Assembly: GCA_021292165.1 (NCBI GenBank)
Contig: JAHFWL010000298.1
Span: 124,001-188,000 of the forward strand
DNA from: Shinisaurus crocodilurus
Taxonomy: Eukaryota > Chordata > Lepidosauria > Squamata > Shinisauridae
DNA: 64,000 bases
Direction of reading: 5' to 3'
Part shown: piece after piece, positions 22,131 through 32,950 of the stretch
Position numbering within the stretch: position 1 is the stretch's first letter
Layout of the letters: the number at the start of each line of letters is the position of its first letter
Position numbers and translations under genes: made by a program
Notes under the pieces: generated by a model
Database searches by the model: none
What the model saw: the letters and a program-made list of their open reading frames with translations, nothing else
Told to the model about the DNA's origin: nothing

Positions 22131-22874
22131 AATAGTAATATTATACTATTATAATAAATAATTATTATAGCCAATTTATACTCACTTTAACTGAGGATTA
22201 AGATCTCATGTGCAAGATATGGGGTCGACCATACAGTTTTTCACATGATGGATTGATTCAAGTGTTGAAGAAAGAGATAACCAACATAACTTTTTATCTG
22301 ATGAAGATTATGAAACACGATTTGTAACCGGTACACTTGCCTGTCTGTCTGTTTGGATTTTTTTTTGTATATTGTTTGCAGTATTTTTGTATATTATGTG
22401 TGTTAATGATTGACTATTGTATTTTTTGATTGTTTAATTTACTGTTTGGATTATTGTTTGTCAATGTTTGGCATCTGTATGTTTTGATGATTGTACATTT
22501 TGGTGTGAATTTTGCTGTTAAACATACAAGCATTTGTATAACTTGTATTTGCATTTGTAGAACTTGTGGATATAATTTTTTTTATTCAACACCTGTATAA
22601 TTAATTCCTTGGTTCGTGACCGTTCATTCACTTATTAGGGTTTCTGTGCCTTGTGCCTTATCTACTTGCCTGTTTGGAACTCTCTCCTTTTTTTCTTTTA
22701 CTAGGAGAGAGCAACACCAGCCAACACCAGCAAGAGAGGCCTGGAGAGCCGGCCCCTCCCAGGAAGAATATCTGTGTTTGTTAGAGGCATAGGAACTTCT
22801 TGGGAGGTGGGGCTTATCTGGAAGGCTGCTGCTGACCCAGAAGTGAGAACCCATTCTAGTCTGGGTTCAAGCCC
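22131..22874. other. Unassigned AT-rich sequence
   Basis: T-rich with repeated GTATATTGTTTG-like words, no coding signal. Confidence 0.4.
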
Positions 22875-24390
22875 CATTTTGGGATGGAATCAGCCTTGGT
22901 CACCCTGATGAATGACCTTCTTTGGGAGAGGGACAAGGGGCATTTGACCCTTGATCTCTCATCGGCTTTTGATATCCTTGACCTACATGAGTTGGGAGTT
23001 GGGGGCACTGTATTACAGTGGTCCGGCTCTTATGTACAGAGACAGTTCCAGAGAATAGCGCTGGGTGACTGTGCCTTGGCCCCCTGGCAGTTGAACCACA
23101 GTGCCACGAGGCAGGAGTTTGTCCCCAATGTTATTTAATATCTATATGAAGCCATTGGGAATGGTCATCCGGAGTTTTGGGGCAGAGTGTCACAAGTATG
23201 CTGATGATATCCAGCTCTATTTCTCTGTGACATCTGAATCAGGAGAGGCCGTGAACGTTCTGATCCAGTGCCTGGATGCAGTTCTGGCTCGGATGAGGGC
23301 TAATAAACTGAAGCTGAATCCTGCTAAGACAGAGACTCTATGGGTGGGTGGTTCCAAGTCCAGGAAATGGGGTGTTTGCCTGTTCTGGATGGGGTTGCCC
23401 TCCCTCTGAAGGAGCAGGTATGTAGTCTGGGGTTGCTCTTGGATCCGAGTCACTGGAGGCCCGGGTGACTTCAGTGGCCCAGAGTGCCCATTACCAGCTT
23501 CATTTGATGTGCCAACTATGCCCATTCCTGGACAGGGATGGCCTGGCTACAGTGCTTCATGCACTGGTAACCTCACAATTAGACTACTGTAATGCACTCT
23601 ATGTGGGTCTGTCCTTCTACCTTATTTGGAAGCTGCAGCTAATGCAAAAATGCTGCAGCTAAGATGCTCCGTGGAATGCCCCGCCATGCTCACATTACAC
23701 TTGTGTTAAAAGAACTGCACTGGCTGCCTATTTGCTACTGCGCCATGTGGTAGCCCTAAACCACTCAGTCAGGATCAGGATACCTAGCTGACCGCCTTCC
23801 CCTGTATACTTCAAATCGCCCCCTGAGATCATCCGAGGAGGTCTCATTGGCCATTCCACAACCAACTGTGTGTTGCCTGGTAGTGGTCTTCTCGGTAGTG
23901 GCACCAACCTTCTGGAACACTCTCCCACGTGTGGTTGAGAGGTGGAAACTATGGTGAGCTTCAAATGCATCTTGAAAATACAATCCTTCACTCAGGCTTT
24001 CCCAGTAATTGTAATCATTTTTTAAAAATTCAATCATGACACTGCTCTGTTTTGCTGCTTTTGTGGTAACGTTGTTAAGGTATCCAGTATCAGAGGCAGT
24101 AAGCCTATGTACTCCAGTTGCTGGGGAACAAGGGTGGGAGGGTGCTGTTGGACTCATGTCCTGCTTGTGGGATCCCGGGGGGAACTGGTTGGCCACTGTG
24201 TGAACAGAATGCTGGACTAGATGGACCCTTGGTCTGATCCAGCATGGCTCTTCTTATGTTCTTAAGGTCTTTATTCTGCCATACTGTTTTTATATTGGCT
24301 GTTATATTGTTTTGCAAGTTTTATGTAAACTGCTTGGAAATCCTGGGATGTCAAGTAGTATGGAAGCAGCTTAAATAAATATAATAAATA
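22875..24390 (+). mobile_element. L2 LINE reverse transcriptase to 3' end, degenerate
   Basis: Several frames together encode ESALVTLMNDLLWERDKGHL, LDLSSAFDILD, GRSLSPMLFNIYMKPLG, the catalytic CHKYADDIQLYF, MRANKLKLNPAKTE and LVTSQLDYCNALYVGLSF. Frameshifts and deletions break it. The 3' UTR (to the AATAAATA tail near 24385) contains a CR1 end at 24085-24265 flanked by TTAAGGT. Confidence 0.85.
24085..24265 (+). mobile_element. CR1-like 3' end nested in L2
   Basis: TCCAGTTGCTGGGGAACAAG ... ACCCTTGGTCTGATCCAGCA ... CTTCTTATGTTC. The short duplication TTAAGGT lies on both sides. Confidence 0.7.
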
Positions 24391-25032
24391 GCACACCACA
24401 GCCCACCTAAGCAGTGTTTAGGATGATAATGATGACGATGACGATGATTTGCCCCAAGAGCAGTTGCTACAAGGTGTGTTTCAAGCTCAAGGAAGGTGCA
24501 AATGCAGCTTGCAACATGGTACAAAGAGGTGCTACTAGAAAACTTTGAATATTCTGTGAAGACCCCAAGGCCCTCATGCACACTCAAAATAAATGACCCT
24601 ACTATGGCCCATGAAGGAACTCCTGATTTCCATAGCACTTTGAAGGAAGTGAATTTATATTTGCATTTTTAAAGAAAACATTTTTTTTTTTAGTTTCAAG
24701 TGTCCCATTTGCAGAGGGTGGGCAAAACTAGATGGTTGGTTAACTGTGATGAGGAAGCAATAAGGGGAATTTGCAGCAGGCTTCTAGCTAAGATAAACAA
24801 AACATCTCTCAAGTCTGCATGTGGTTTTGCAGGGTGTTGTCATTTTGGAAGGAAAGGCGATGCTGGCTGAAGGTTGTAAAGGGGTTAAGGGCTGTGCTTA
24901 TGAATCACATAAGCACACCAACATGGAAGGTGAAGATCCTGGATGAGGGTATCCTTTTTGCTTAAAGGCAAGACCCTAATATTGATAAAAACAACAAAAT
25001 GCTGCCCAGTGAGCTTGGGTTAGAGTAGCCAT
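24391..25032. other. Unassigned sequence
   Basis: A GATGA-type short run lies at 24424-24448. No gene recognised. Confidence 0.4.
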
Positions 25033-25074
25033 CTCTGACTCGGTGCCCTCCAGTTGTGTTGGACTACAACTTCC

Positions 25075-25117
<43 letters not shown>

Positions 25118-25220
25118 TATATACCGCCCAACAGCCGAAGCTCACTAATGGCAATGATGGCTGGGGCTGATGGGAATTATAGTGCACCATATCTGGAGAG
25201 GACTAGGTTGAAGAAGGCTG
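25033..25220. mobile_element. hAT-like MITE split by an (ATT)n tract and LINE tail
   Basis: Left arm CTCCAGTTGTGTTGGACTAC and right arm GGCTGATGGGAATTATAGTG belong together. Between them are (ATT)n at 25074-25118 and a LINE-tail-like TATATACCGCCCAACAGCCG. Confidence 0.55.
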
Positions 25221-25342
25221 TCTTAAAGGGAAAATCTCCTTTTTATGTTTCATCAAGTATTCAAAGCAGGTAATACTCCAAACTTTTAGTGACGTGACAC
25301 TCCGAGAGATAACTGAGACTGTTATGGCTCTACTACTTACCC

Positions 25343-25367
25343 TGTTGTTGTTGTTGTTGTTGTTGTT
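25343..25367. repeat. (GTT)n microsatellite
   Basis: About 8 units of the trinucleotide. Confidence 0.85.
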
Positions 25368-25851
25368 AGCATTAGCAACATACCAGCATATTCATTTTTG
25401 TACCCAGGAAACCTTAGGGCCCAGCAGCGTGGTGGGAATTGCACTATTAATTTCAATTTAATCCCACAATGAAAATTCAAAAGGAATACATTCCATAGCA
25501 CATTTTGCTGAGGTTGGAACTGGAATTTTCGACATATCTGGAAGCAGCAAATAATAATGATGATGATACACAAAGTGATACATGTGTGTAAATGGTTAAG
25601 ATTCAATTTGCTTGAGTCTTTTGTTTTAACTCATATGGAACTGATTCTGCAACCATTCATTGCAATTACTACAGGCTCTACTAGTTGGCATGCTGTACAG
25701 TGAATTGTGTAGAATGCTGATTCTTCAGCTGTGGTCTTTGGGGAGCTTTCAGATGGTTCACCATACTGCACCAAAAACACACTGATGGTCTTTTACAGCG
25801 TTATACTGGTATATACACTAGAACTCAATTAGTTCTGAGCTCCTGAACACA
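25368..25851. other. Unassigned sequence
   Basis: No gene recognised. Confidence 0.4.
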
Positions 25852-26245
25852 GGATCACAGAAATGGAATTGACCTCAAAGATCTTCTAGAGTAACCTCCT
25901 GCTGATACAGGAAATCTGTTGTTACAGCATCCCTGATAGGTGGCCATCCAGCCTCTTTTTAAAAATCTCTAACATAGGAGAGTCCACCACATTCCAAGGC
26001 AGTCTGTTCCACTGTCGAACAGCTCATACCAACAGAAAGTTCTTCCTAATGTTTGGCTAAAATCCCCTTTCCTTGAACCCATGGGTTTGGGTCCTCCGGA
26101 GCAATAGAAAACAAAATTGCTGCATCATCTACTTGACAGCCCTTCAGATAGCTGAAGAGGGCTATCATGTCACCTCTTAACCATCTCTTCTCCAGGCTAA
26201 ACCTACCCAACTCCTTCAACCTTTCCTCCTACGGCTTGGTCTCCA
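25852..26245 (-). mobile_element. CR1-like LINE 3' part
   Basis: Reverse CR1 core: GGATCACAGAAATGGAATTG, TAGGTGGCCATCCAGCCTCT, GTCCACCACATTCCAAGGCA, GAAAGTTCTTCCTAATGTTT and the region around CATCATCTACTTGACAGCCC. Confidence 0.8.
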
Positions 26246-26309
26246 CTCCCGCTCCCTCCCCATCTCTGTCACCCTCCTCTATAACTTAATGCTCCGGATA
26301 AAGTCTAAA

Positions 26310-26810
26310 CACTGGCTGGGTTTGCATAACACGCTAAGCCGCCGCTGACAGTAAACCCTAGAACAAGCCAGGTGCCGGGTTCACACATCACTTTAAACCC
26401 ACAGAGGTTCTGAAACCTCTGTGGGTTTAAAGTTGCTCCAGGCCCCGGCTGTGCCTGACTAATGATCAGTCACAGTAAGGGTTCAGAGGCATCACCTCTC
26501 CTCTCTTCCTCCCTCAGTCCTGTCGGCATCCTAGGGGACACCATGGGAGCACTGGGGGGGGGGGAGAAGTGGGGGTGACAGCTGCCCAAAAGTGCCCACT
26601 TTGGGGCAGCTGTCAGAGGCTTCTTGCCCTTGCTCGACGTGGATGAGTTGCATCCCCGCTGAGCAAGGGCAGCAACCCCCACCCCAGGACTACCATCACC
26701 CCCCAGTGCCTCCCTCCTCCCCCCCCGAGCCCCACTCACCACCACTGTCCTCTGTCACCTCTGCCGCCATGCACCCCATCTTCCTTGCTGAGCCCCACTG
26801 GGTGAGCAGA
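26310..26810. mobile_element. DNA-transposon-like element V, left part
   Basis: The left end CTGGGTTTGCATAACACGCT matches, in reverse, the right end near 28805-28832 (AGCGTGTCGTGCAAACCCAG). The inside is GC-rich, with a 22-bp-arm hairpin around CTTTAAACCCACAGAGG and no coding capacity. The L2 copy at 26811-28192 lies between the two ends. Confidence 0.5.
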
Positions 26811-28192
26811 AGCAACCTCCTGGACATGGGACGGAGACGGCCTTGGTCGCCTTGGTGGATGATATGAGGAGGGCTTTGGATAGGGGCGAATGCTCCTTTC
26901 TAGTCCTCCTTGATCTCTCAGCGGCTTTTGATACCGTTGACCACGGTATCCTCCTGGATCGCCTGGAGGGGTTGGGCATAGGAGGCACTGTATTGCAGTG
27001 GTTCCGGTCCTTCCTCTCTGGAAGGTACCATAGGGTAGTTCTCGGGGAGGAGGCTTCGGACCCTCGGCTGCTCACTTGTGGAGTGCCGCAGGGTTCCATC
27101 CTCTCCCCAATGTTGTTCAACATCTACCTAAAGCCCCTGTGAGCTATCATCAGGAGGTTTGGGGTGCGGTGTCATCAGTATGCAGATGACACGCAGCTCT
27201 ACCTCTGTTTCAAGTCCTCACCGAGGTTGGCCGTTGAGACCCTGTCCAAGTGCCTGGAGTCAGTGGGTGGCTGGATGGGAAGGAATATGCTGAAGCTGAA
27301 CCCCGACAAGACCGAGGTACTTCTGGTGGGGGACAAGGGGAGGTTAGGGGATGTTGACCTGGTGCTGAATGGGGTACATCTACCCCTGAAAGACCAGGTC
27401 CGCAGCTTGGGAGTCATTCTAGACTCCCAGCTGTCCATGGAGGCTCAGGTGCCAGCTGTGAGCCGGGCAGCGCTGTATCAACTCCATCTGATACGGCAGC
27501 TGCGCCCCTACCTTCCTAATCATCTGCTCCCTTCAGTGGTTCATGCCTTGGTCTCCTCTCGCCTAGACTACTGTAATGCGCTCTACGTGGGGTTACCCTT
27601 GAAGAAGGTTCGGAAGCTACAGCTGGTACAGAACGCGGCGGCTCGCCTGGTTAAAGGCAGCCGCCGGCGGGATCACATCACGCCAGTGCTCAAGGAGCTA
27701 CACTGGCTACCAGTTGCTTGCCGAGCTGAATTCAAGGTGTTGGCTTTGACCTTTAAAACCCTATACAGCTCCGGTCCAGTCTATCTCAAGGAGCGTCTCC
27801 AGCAACACCAAGTGGGCCGCTCAACAAGATCTGCCACAGACGGCCTTCTCCTTGTCCCTTCAGCCAGAGCAGCTAGACTGGTCGGGATGAGGAAGAGGGC
27901 CTTCTCTGTGGCAGCCCCCGTACTATGGAACTCTCTCCCAAGTGACCTCCGCCATGCCCCCTCTCTGCTGAGCTTCCGCCGCTCACTAAAAACATGGCTG
28001 TTCAGGCGGGAATATGGGGTGGGCTAAGATTTTAAAATGTTATACTGTTTTAATGTATTTTAATGGAGAAAAATGTTTTAATGTATTTTATTCTGTTTTA
28101 TTTTCTGTACATCGCCCAGGGTGGCCGGTTTGCCGGCCAGATGGGCGATAAATAAATGCAAATAATAAATAAATAATAAATAAATAAATAAC
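26811..28192 (+). mobile_element. Young L2 LINE, 5' truncated
   Basis: Long clean reverse transcriptase frame from about 26843 to 28027, broken by one TGA at 27139-27141. Motifs in order: LDLSAAFDTVDHGILLDRLE, GVPQGSILSPMLFNIYLKPL, the catalytic CHQYADDTQLYL, LKLNPDKTEVLLVG, LRPYLPNHLLPSVVHALV, RLDYCNALYVGLPL, TPVLKELHWLPVACRAEFKV, RKRAFSVAAPVLWNSLPSDL, and a terminal WLFRREYGVG. The 3' UTR ends in GGCCGGCCAGATGGGCGATA-like sequence and an AATAAATA tail. A closely related shorter copy is at 51803-52586. Confidence 0.93.
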
Positions 28193-28915
28193 CGTGGCAG
28201 TCCCTTACATGGCTGGGTTTAACCCGGCCATGATGCGAGGAACTGCTGCCACCGTGGAAGAGAAGGGGCAAGCCAGGAAGGGGGACCCGCAGCAGCTTAA
28301 ACCCGGCCGTGCGAGAGACTGCCATGATGGCTCCTCCTCGCCTAGCGGGACTCCGTGAGGACAATGAAGTCTGCAGAGGCGACAGCAGATGGCCGTGGTG
28401 AGTGGGGTTTGGGGGGGGAGGGGGAGAGGCAGATGGCGGCGGACCCTGGTGGCTTCCCCGTATGCTCCTGCCAATGCAGGCCATCAGCGGGAGAGCGCGG
28501 GGAAGCCAATGACAGCTGGCCAAGTGCCGCTTCGGCACTTGGCCGGCTGTCATCGGCCAGAACCCCTTGCCCAGGGTGGCAGCCCTCTTTGCCACTCTGG
28601 GCAAGGGGCTCTGTGCCTTTTTGGCTTGCAGGTGAGTTAGCGTGTCATCCGGGTTCAGATGACACACTAAACCTACTAGGGTTACCTTAACCCTACCGCA
28701 AGCCATGGCTTAGCAGGGTGGTTTAGAAGCTACAGCAGGTTGGCTTCCAAAACACCCTGCCAGGGTCAGACGACATGCTGAAACTCAGTAGCACTTAACC
28801 TGCTGAGGTTTAGCGTGTCGTGCAAACCCAGTCCTGGCCTCAAAAGGTGGCTTTGAAGCCATGGCTAAGAAACACTGACTGGGTTCATACAGCACACTAT
28901 GCCACCGGTCAGTCA
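28193..28915. mobile_element. DNA-transposon-like element V, right part
   Basis: GC-rich stretch with internal inverted repeats (GACAGCTGGCCAAGTGCCG with CACTTGGCCGGCTGTC near 28510-28552; GCCCAGGGTGGCAGCC with GCCACTCTGGGC). It ends in GGTTTAGCGTGTCGTGCAAA near 28830, the counterpart of the left end. A second similar end follows near 28875. The boundary is uncertain. Confidence 0.5.
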
Positions 28916-29960
28916 TCATCAGGCGATCACTCGTGACCGAGTAAGATTGTCTTCCAGGATAAAAGGAGGAAATTCTGAAGAAGATTGTGTAGACTGACTC
29001 TAGCGATGGGTCCGTAAGTGACTGTGGAGGCCAATTCTAGATCCACACAGCTTCCCACAGTGAGGACACAGGTTACCAGACGGAAGATGGTCCTGTAAAG
29101 GATTCGTTTGACGTGCTTTTCGCTTAGCATGTTTCTCCCTTTCACCTTGCACTCGGGCTTCTTCAAAGTCCATAGAACCTTTGTGAAAGGCCAACCTCCA
29201 TTTAGATCGTTCATGGGCCAGAGCTTCCCAGTTTTCGATGTTCATATTGCATTTTTTTAGATTAGCCTTATGAACATCTTTAAGCCTCTTATATTGACCA
29301 CCGATATTCCGCTTTCCATCGTTGAGTTGGGAATAAAATAACTGCTTTGGGAGACGGCAGTCAGGCATTCGAACAACATGACCGGTCCACTGAAGTTGAC
29401 GTTGAAGGATCATTTTTTCAACGCTAGTAGTCTTTGCTTCTTCCAGTACACAGACATTTGTTCGCCTATCTTCCCAAGTAATTCGCAGGATTTTCCGGAG
29501 GCAACATTGATGAAATCTTTCAAGGAGGTGGAAGTGACGTTTATAGATAGTCCATGTTTCACAGGCATACAATAAAATTGATAATACAATGGCTTCATAA
29601 ACCAGTGTTTTGGTCTTCTTACAAATATCCCGATCCTCGAACACTCTATATGTTTCATTCGAGAAAACGCGGCACTTGCGGAGCTCAAGCGATGCTGGAT
29701 TTCACTGTCGATGTTAGCTGTAACAGAAAGGTAGCTGCCAAGATAGAGAAAATGATTGACATTTTCCAGTATTGTCCCATCAAGCTGGATAGATGGCATC
29801 ACCAAAGGGTTAGCTTTCACTTGCTGATGAAGCACTTTGGTTTTTTTGATGTTAAGTGAGAGACCAAGTTTTTCGTATGCTTCTGCAAAAGCATTTAGGA
29901 TAGTTTAGAGATCATCTTCTGAATGTGCGGAGACCATAACAGTAACAGTATTACTGTTTA
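28916..29960 (-). mobile_element. Non-LTR retrotransposon ORF2 C-terminus with C2H2 zinc finger
   Basis: Two overlapping - strand frames (29835 to 29410 and 29644 to 29000) encode one protein end broken by a frameshift. Motifs are LNIKKTKVLHQ near 29850, NVNHFLYLGSYLS, DSEIQHRLSSASAAFSRMK, ILLYACETWTIYKRH, LQWTGHVVRMPDCRLPKQLF, and a terminal C2H2-like CPHCGKLCGSRIGLHSHLRT. The 3' end carries GGCGATCACTCGTGACCGAG, shared with 36027-36233 and 54166-54490. This is the endonuclease/reverse-transcriptase class with a C-terminal zinc finger; the clade is not determined. Confidence 0.85.
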
Positions 29961-30854
29961 TCAAGATTAAGCAGATGGTTTAGTCAGGAACAGAAATCCA
30001 GACCACAAAGGGGGGAAAGATACAACTCAATTTGATTGAGTACAACTATAAATTGGCCCCCAAGGCTACTACATGGTATGACTCAATTGCCCACAAGGCC
30101 CTGGCCCAGCCACAGCAGAGGATATAATTACCAAGCAATGGTGACTCAGTGCAACCTAAGTTGACAACTTCAGCAAAGAGCAATGGCCACTCCTCCGGTC
30201 TTCAAGTGGAAGTGAGTCCTGAACCTTTTCTGTTCAGTTCAGGGCAAGACTTTGATGACAGGACAGGCAGACCATCTTGGGCTCTGTTGACCAAGGAGCC
30301 CTTCTTTAAAAGCCTAAAGATCTTAAATCAACACAGCTAGAGCAGATCGTGTTTGATAGTCCTTGCTCGCTCACTCTCTTAACTTCCCCTTTGTATACTC
30401 CAACTTTTGTACTATTTTCAGCAAAGTCAGTATACAGGAGAGCAAGGCTCTCCCTCTTCTATTCTACAACAATGAGGCCATCCACATAATATATCATTCC
30501 AGCGGTGTCAGCAAACCCATATAAGAAGTTCAGCAGAACAATGTACGGATCCTAATCGATGGGTTCACAAAAACCTCAGAAATATGTCCTAGGCTGTGAC
30601 TACAATATATTTAGCTCTTAACCGACATCTTAAGCCATTTCTACCCCCTAAGTAAGGTCTTGTTCTACTTCCTCGGTGACTATGTTGCTCAGGCCTTCTC
30701 TCTTCATGCTTTGTCTGATGGGCCCCCACATAAACAGCATTTGCTAGATAGTGCATCCTTGGCCACCAGACTCTTGTCAACCAGTTCCCCATCTTCTGTG
30801 GAAGCCTAGGGCTTCAGAAGGGAGAAGAGAATGGCTAGGAATATAGAAAGTCAG
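29961..30854. other. Unassigned sequence
   Basis: No gene, LTR pair or known repeat could be recognised. Confidence 0.4.
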
Positions 30855-31012
30855 ACGCTTGGTCCATTTAGCCCAGGATTGCCTACACTGCAGGGCAGCG
30901 GCTCTCCGGGATATCAGGGAGGAGCCTTTCCCAGCCCTGGCTGAAGATGCCAGGGATTGAATGTAAGACCTTCAGCATATTGGTGCTCTACCATTGAGCT
31001 ACAGGTAGACAG
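30855..31012 (-). mobile_element. tRNA-derived SINE fragment
   Basis: Reverse strand carries the tRNA-type head (GAGCACCAATATGCTGAAGG, then GTCTTACATTCAATCCCTGGC). The body is TTTCCCAGCCCTGGCTGAAG and CAGCGGCTCTCC. Related to 41905-42215, 37070-37215 and 54975-55145. Confidence 0.6.
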
Positions 31013-31054
31013 CAGTATCTTTTAAAGCAAATCTCTTTAAAACACGTAAGATGA

Positions 31055-31609
31055 TGTCAAGGTTCCGCTACTGCAGGGACCCCTCGACCTGCCTTTGGAA
31101 GATCTATGCCTCTTCTCAAAGCCTCTCCCGTTCCAGGAGATCAAATCCTTTGCCTGCTTCCAGTAGCATGGGTGTAGGCTTTAGACGAGGTGAATAAGTC
31201 ACTCCAACAAACCAGGGTACACAACAAACTTTACTTATTATATTAGGGTATTTACTTAATAGAGTGGTTATAATTCAAAAGCAAGTATGATAAAATAAAA
31301 CAAACAACTAATACAAGGTTCTCTAGCTTAACTTCAGACTACCTCTCTCCACTGCAGTCAGTCTCTCCCTGCTCTCTCTCTCTCTGCTGACCACACCCCA
31401 CACATATATAGCCTTCCCAGGATTGGAAGGCTATAACCATGTGACCTTGATCAGGAGACTAATTCTTAACTTCTATTGGGTACTAAAACTCTCAAACTCC
31501 CCCTCCCATCCTGGAGTGTTTGGGCCTTCAGGCTTCAACTAATCTAGGGAAGTGTTTGGGCCTTCAGGCTTCAACAAACTTAAGCCTGTGTAGGCCTCGA
31601 TCCTTCACA
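31055..31609 (-). mobile_element. Solo LTR
   Basis: 555 bp that starts TGTCAAGG and ends CCTTCACA on the + strand (TG..CA with short inverted ends). It is flanked by an exact 5-bp target duplication GATGA (31050-31054 and 31610-31614). On the - strand a TATATATG box follows a tandem GTTGAAGCCTGAAGGCCC unit (two copies), which sets the orientation. No internal region remains, as expected for LTR-LTR recombination. It lies 1.2 kb upstream of the first defensin promoter. Confidence 0.88.
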
Positions 31610-31635
31610 GATGAACAATAGCTCTATCTTCCATT

Positions 31636-32012
31636 AGGAACATAAGAAGAGCCATGCTGGATCAGACCAAGGGTCCAACTAATCCACCATTCTGTTCACA
31701 CAATGGCCAGCCAGCTGCCCACGGGAAACCCACAAGCAGGACATGAGGGCAACAGCACCCTCCCACCCATGTTCCCCAGCAACTGGTGCACATAGGCATA
31801 CTGCCTCTGACACTGGAGGTAGCATATAACCTGTCAGGACTAGTAGCCATTGATAGCCTTCTCCTCTATGAATTTGTCCAATCCCCTTTTAAAGCCATCC
31901 AAATTGGTGGCCATCACTACATCTTGAGGAAGTCAGTTCCATAGTTTAACTCTGCACTGTGTGAATAAGTATTTTCTTTATTTGTCCTGAATCTCCCACC
32001 AATCAGCTTCTG
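31636..32012 (-). mobile_element. CR1-like LINE 3' part
   Basis: Reversed CR1 end: GAACATAAGAAGAGCCATGC, GGATCAGACCAAGGGTCC, AAGCCATCCAAATTGGTGGC, CTGAATCTCCCACCAATCAG. Confidence 0.85.
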
Positions 32013-32023
32013 GGCAACTGAGT

Positions 32024-32137
32024 GTGCAATCCTATGCATCCTTAGACAGAAAAAAGTCCCACAATGCCCAGCATTTCCCAGCCAGCCATGCTGTAGGACT
32101 TGTTTCTGTCTAAAGAGGCATAGGATTCTGCCTTGAA
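32024..32137. mobile_element. Palindromic MITE, family M2
   Basis: GTGCAATCCTATGCATCC ... CCCACAATGCCCAGC ... GCATAGGATTCTGC. Its centre is partly lost. Confidence 0.65.
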
Positions 32138-32147
32138 GCAATCATAA

Positions 32148-32385
32148 GAACATAAGTACATAGGAAAAGCCCTGCTGGATCAGACCAAGGTCCCATCTAG
32201 TCCAGCATTGTGTTCACACAGTGGTCATCGAGCTACCAGTGGGAAACCCACAAACAGGACAGGAGCGCAACAGCAAATGTTCTCCAGAAACTGGTGTACC
32301 TAGGCACACTGCCTCTGATACTGGAGGTAGCATATAGTCATGAGGTCTAGTAGCCATGGATAGCCTTATCCCCCATTCACTCCAT
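32148..32385 (-). mobile_element. CR1-like LINE 3' end
   Basis: CATAAGTACATAGGAAAAGC, GGATCAGACCAAGGTCCC and CACACTGCCTCTGATACTGG, reversed. Confidence 0.8.
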
Positions 32386-32767
32386 ATGTTCAGAAAAGCT
32401 GTATCAAAGTATAGAAAGAGGTGAGTATTATATCCATTTGGAAGACTTTCAAGTGGGCTCCTACATAGCCAATTTAATGAATGTTAATGTGGTAGTCAAC
32501 ATATAACAGGAAAGTGTAAGGATTTCTGGTGTAGGATAAACAGTAAGGAACAATACACTGCATACTTGATGAACTTGCATTGCTTCCACTCAGTGTAGGG
32601 AGGCATCCTAAGCAGAGCGCTGCGGCTGGAGAGAAGGTGCCAGCTTGAACAGCAAGAGGGAATAGGAAGCAGGTTGCTAATTCAGTGAAGGACTTGGTAA
32701 ACTGTAAACAGAAATAGTTTCGAATGGTTTTGAGTAGTTTCAAGTGGCCATTGGTAGCTGAATTAAT

Positions 32768-32851
32768 GATGTTGGCTGCAATCTCAGAGATGTAACAAAA
32801 TTCCACGGATAATTTCCTGGACATTTTGCCAAAAGAAAAACTGTATAAATA
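32768..32851 (+). promoter_or_regulatory. Proximal promoter of defensin-like gene BD-A
   Basis: TATAAATA at 32844-32851 lies 107 bp before the ATG. Upstream, the blocks GATGTTGGC (32768), CTCAGAGATGTAA (32783) and TTTCCTGG (32813-32820) are shared with the promoters of the other two genes. TTTCCTGG keeps a spacing of 30-31 bp from the TATA box in all three. It resembles an ETS or STAT half-site; that reading is an inference. Confidence 0.75.
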
Positions 32852-32950
32852 CCAAGGCTTTGGGAGACCCTTCCAAAGGTTCTCCACCAGCATTCCCTTT
32901 CTTGAGCCTTTTACTTCCATTGGCATTGAGGTGGTAGCTAAGATTTGACC

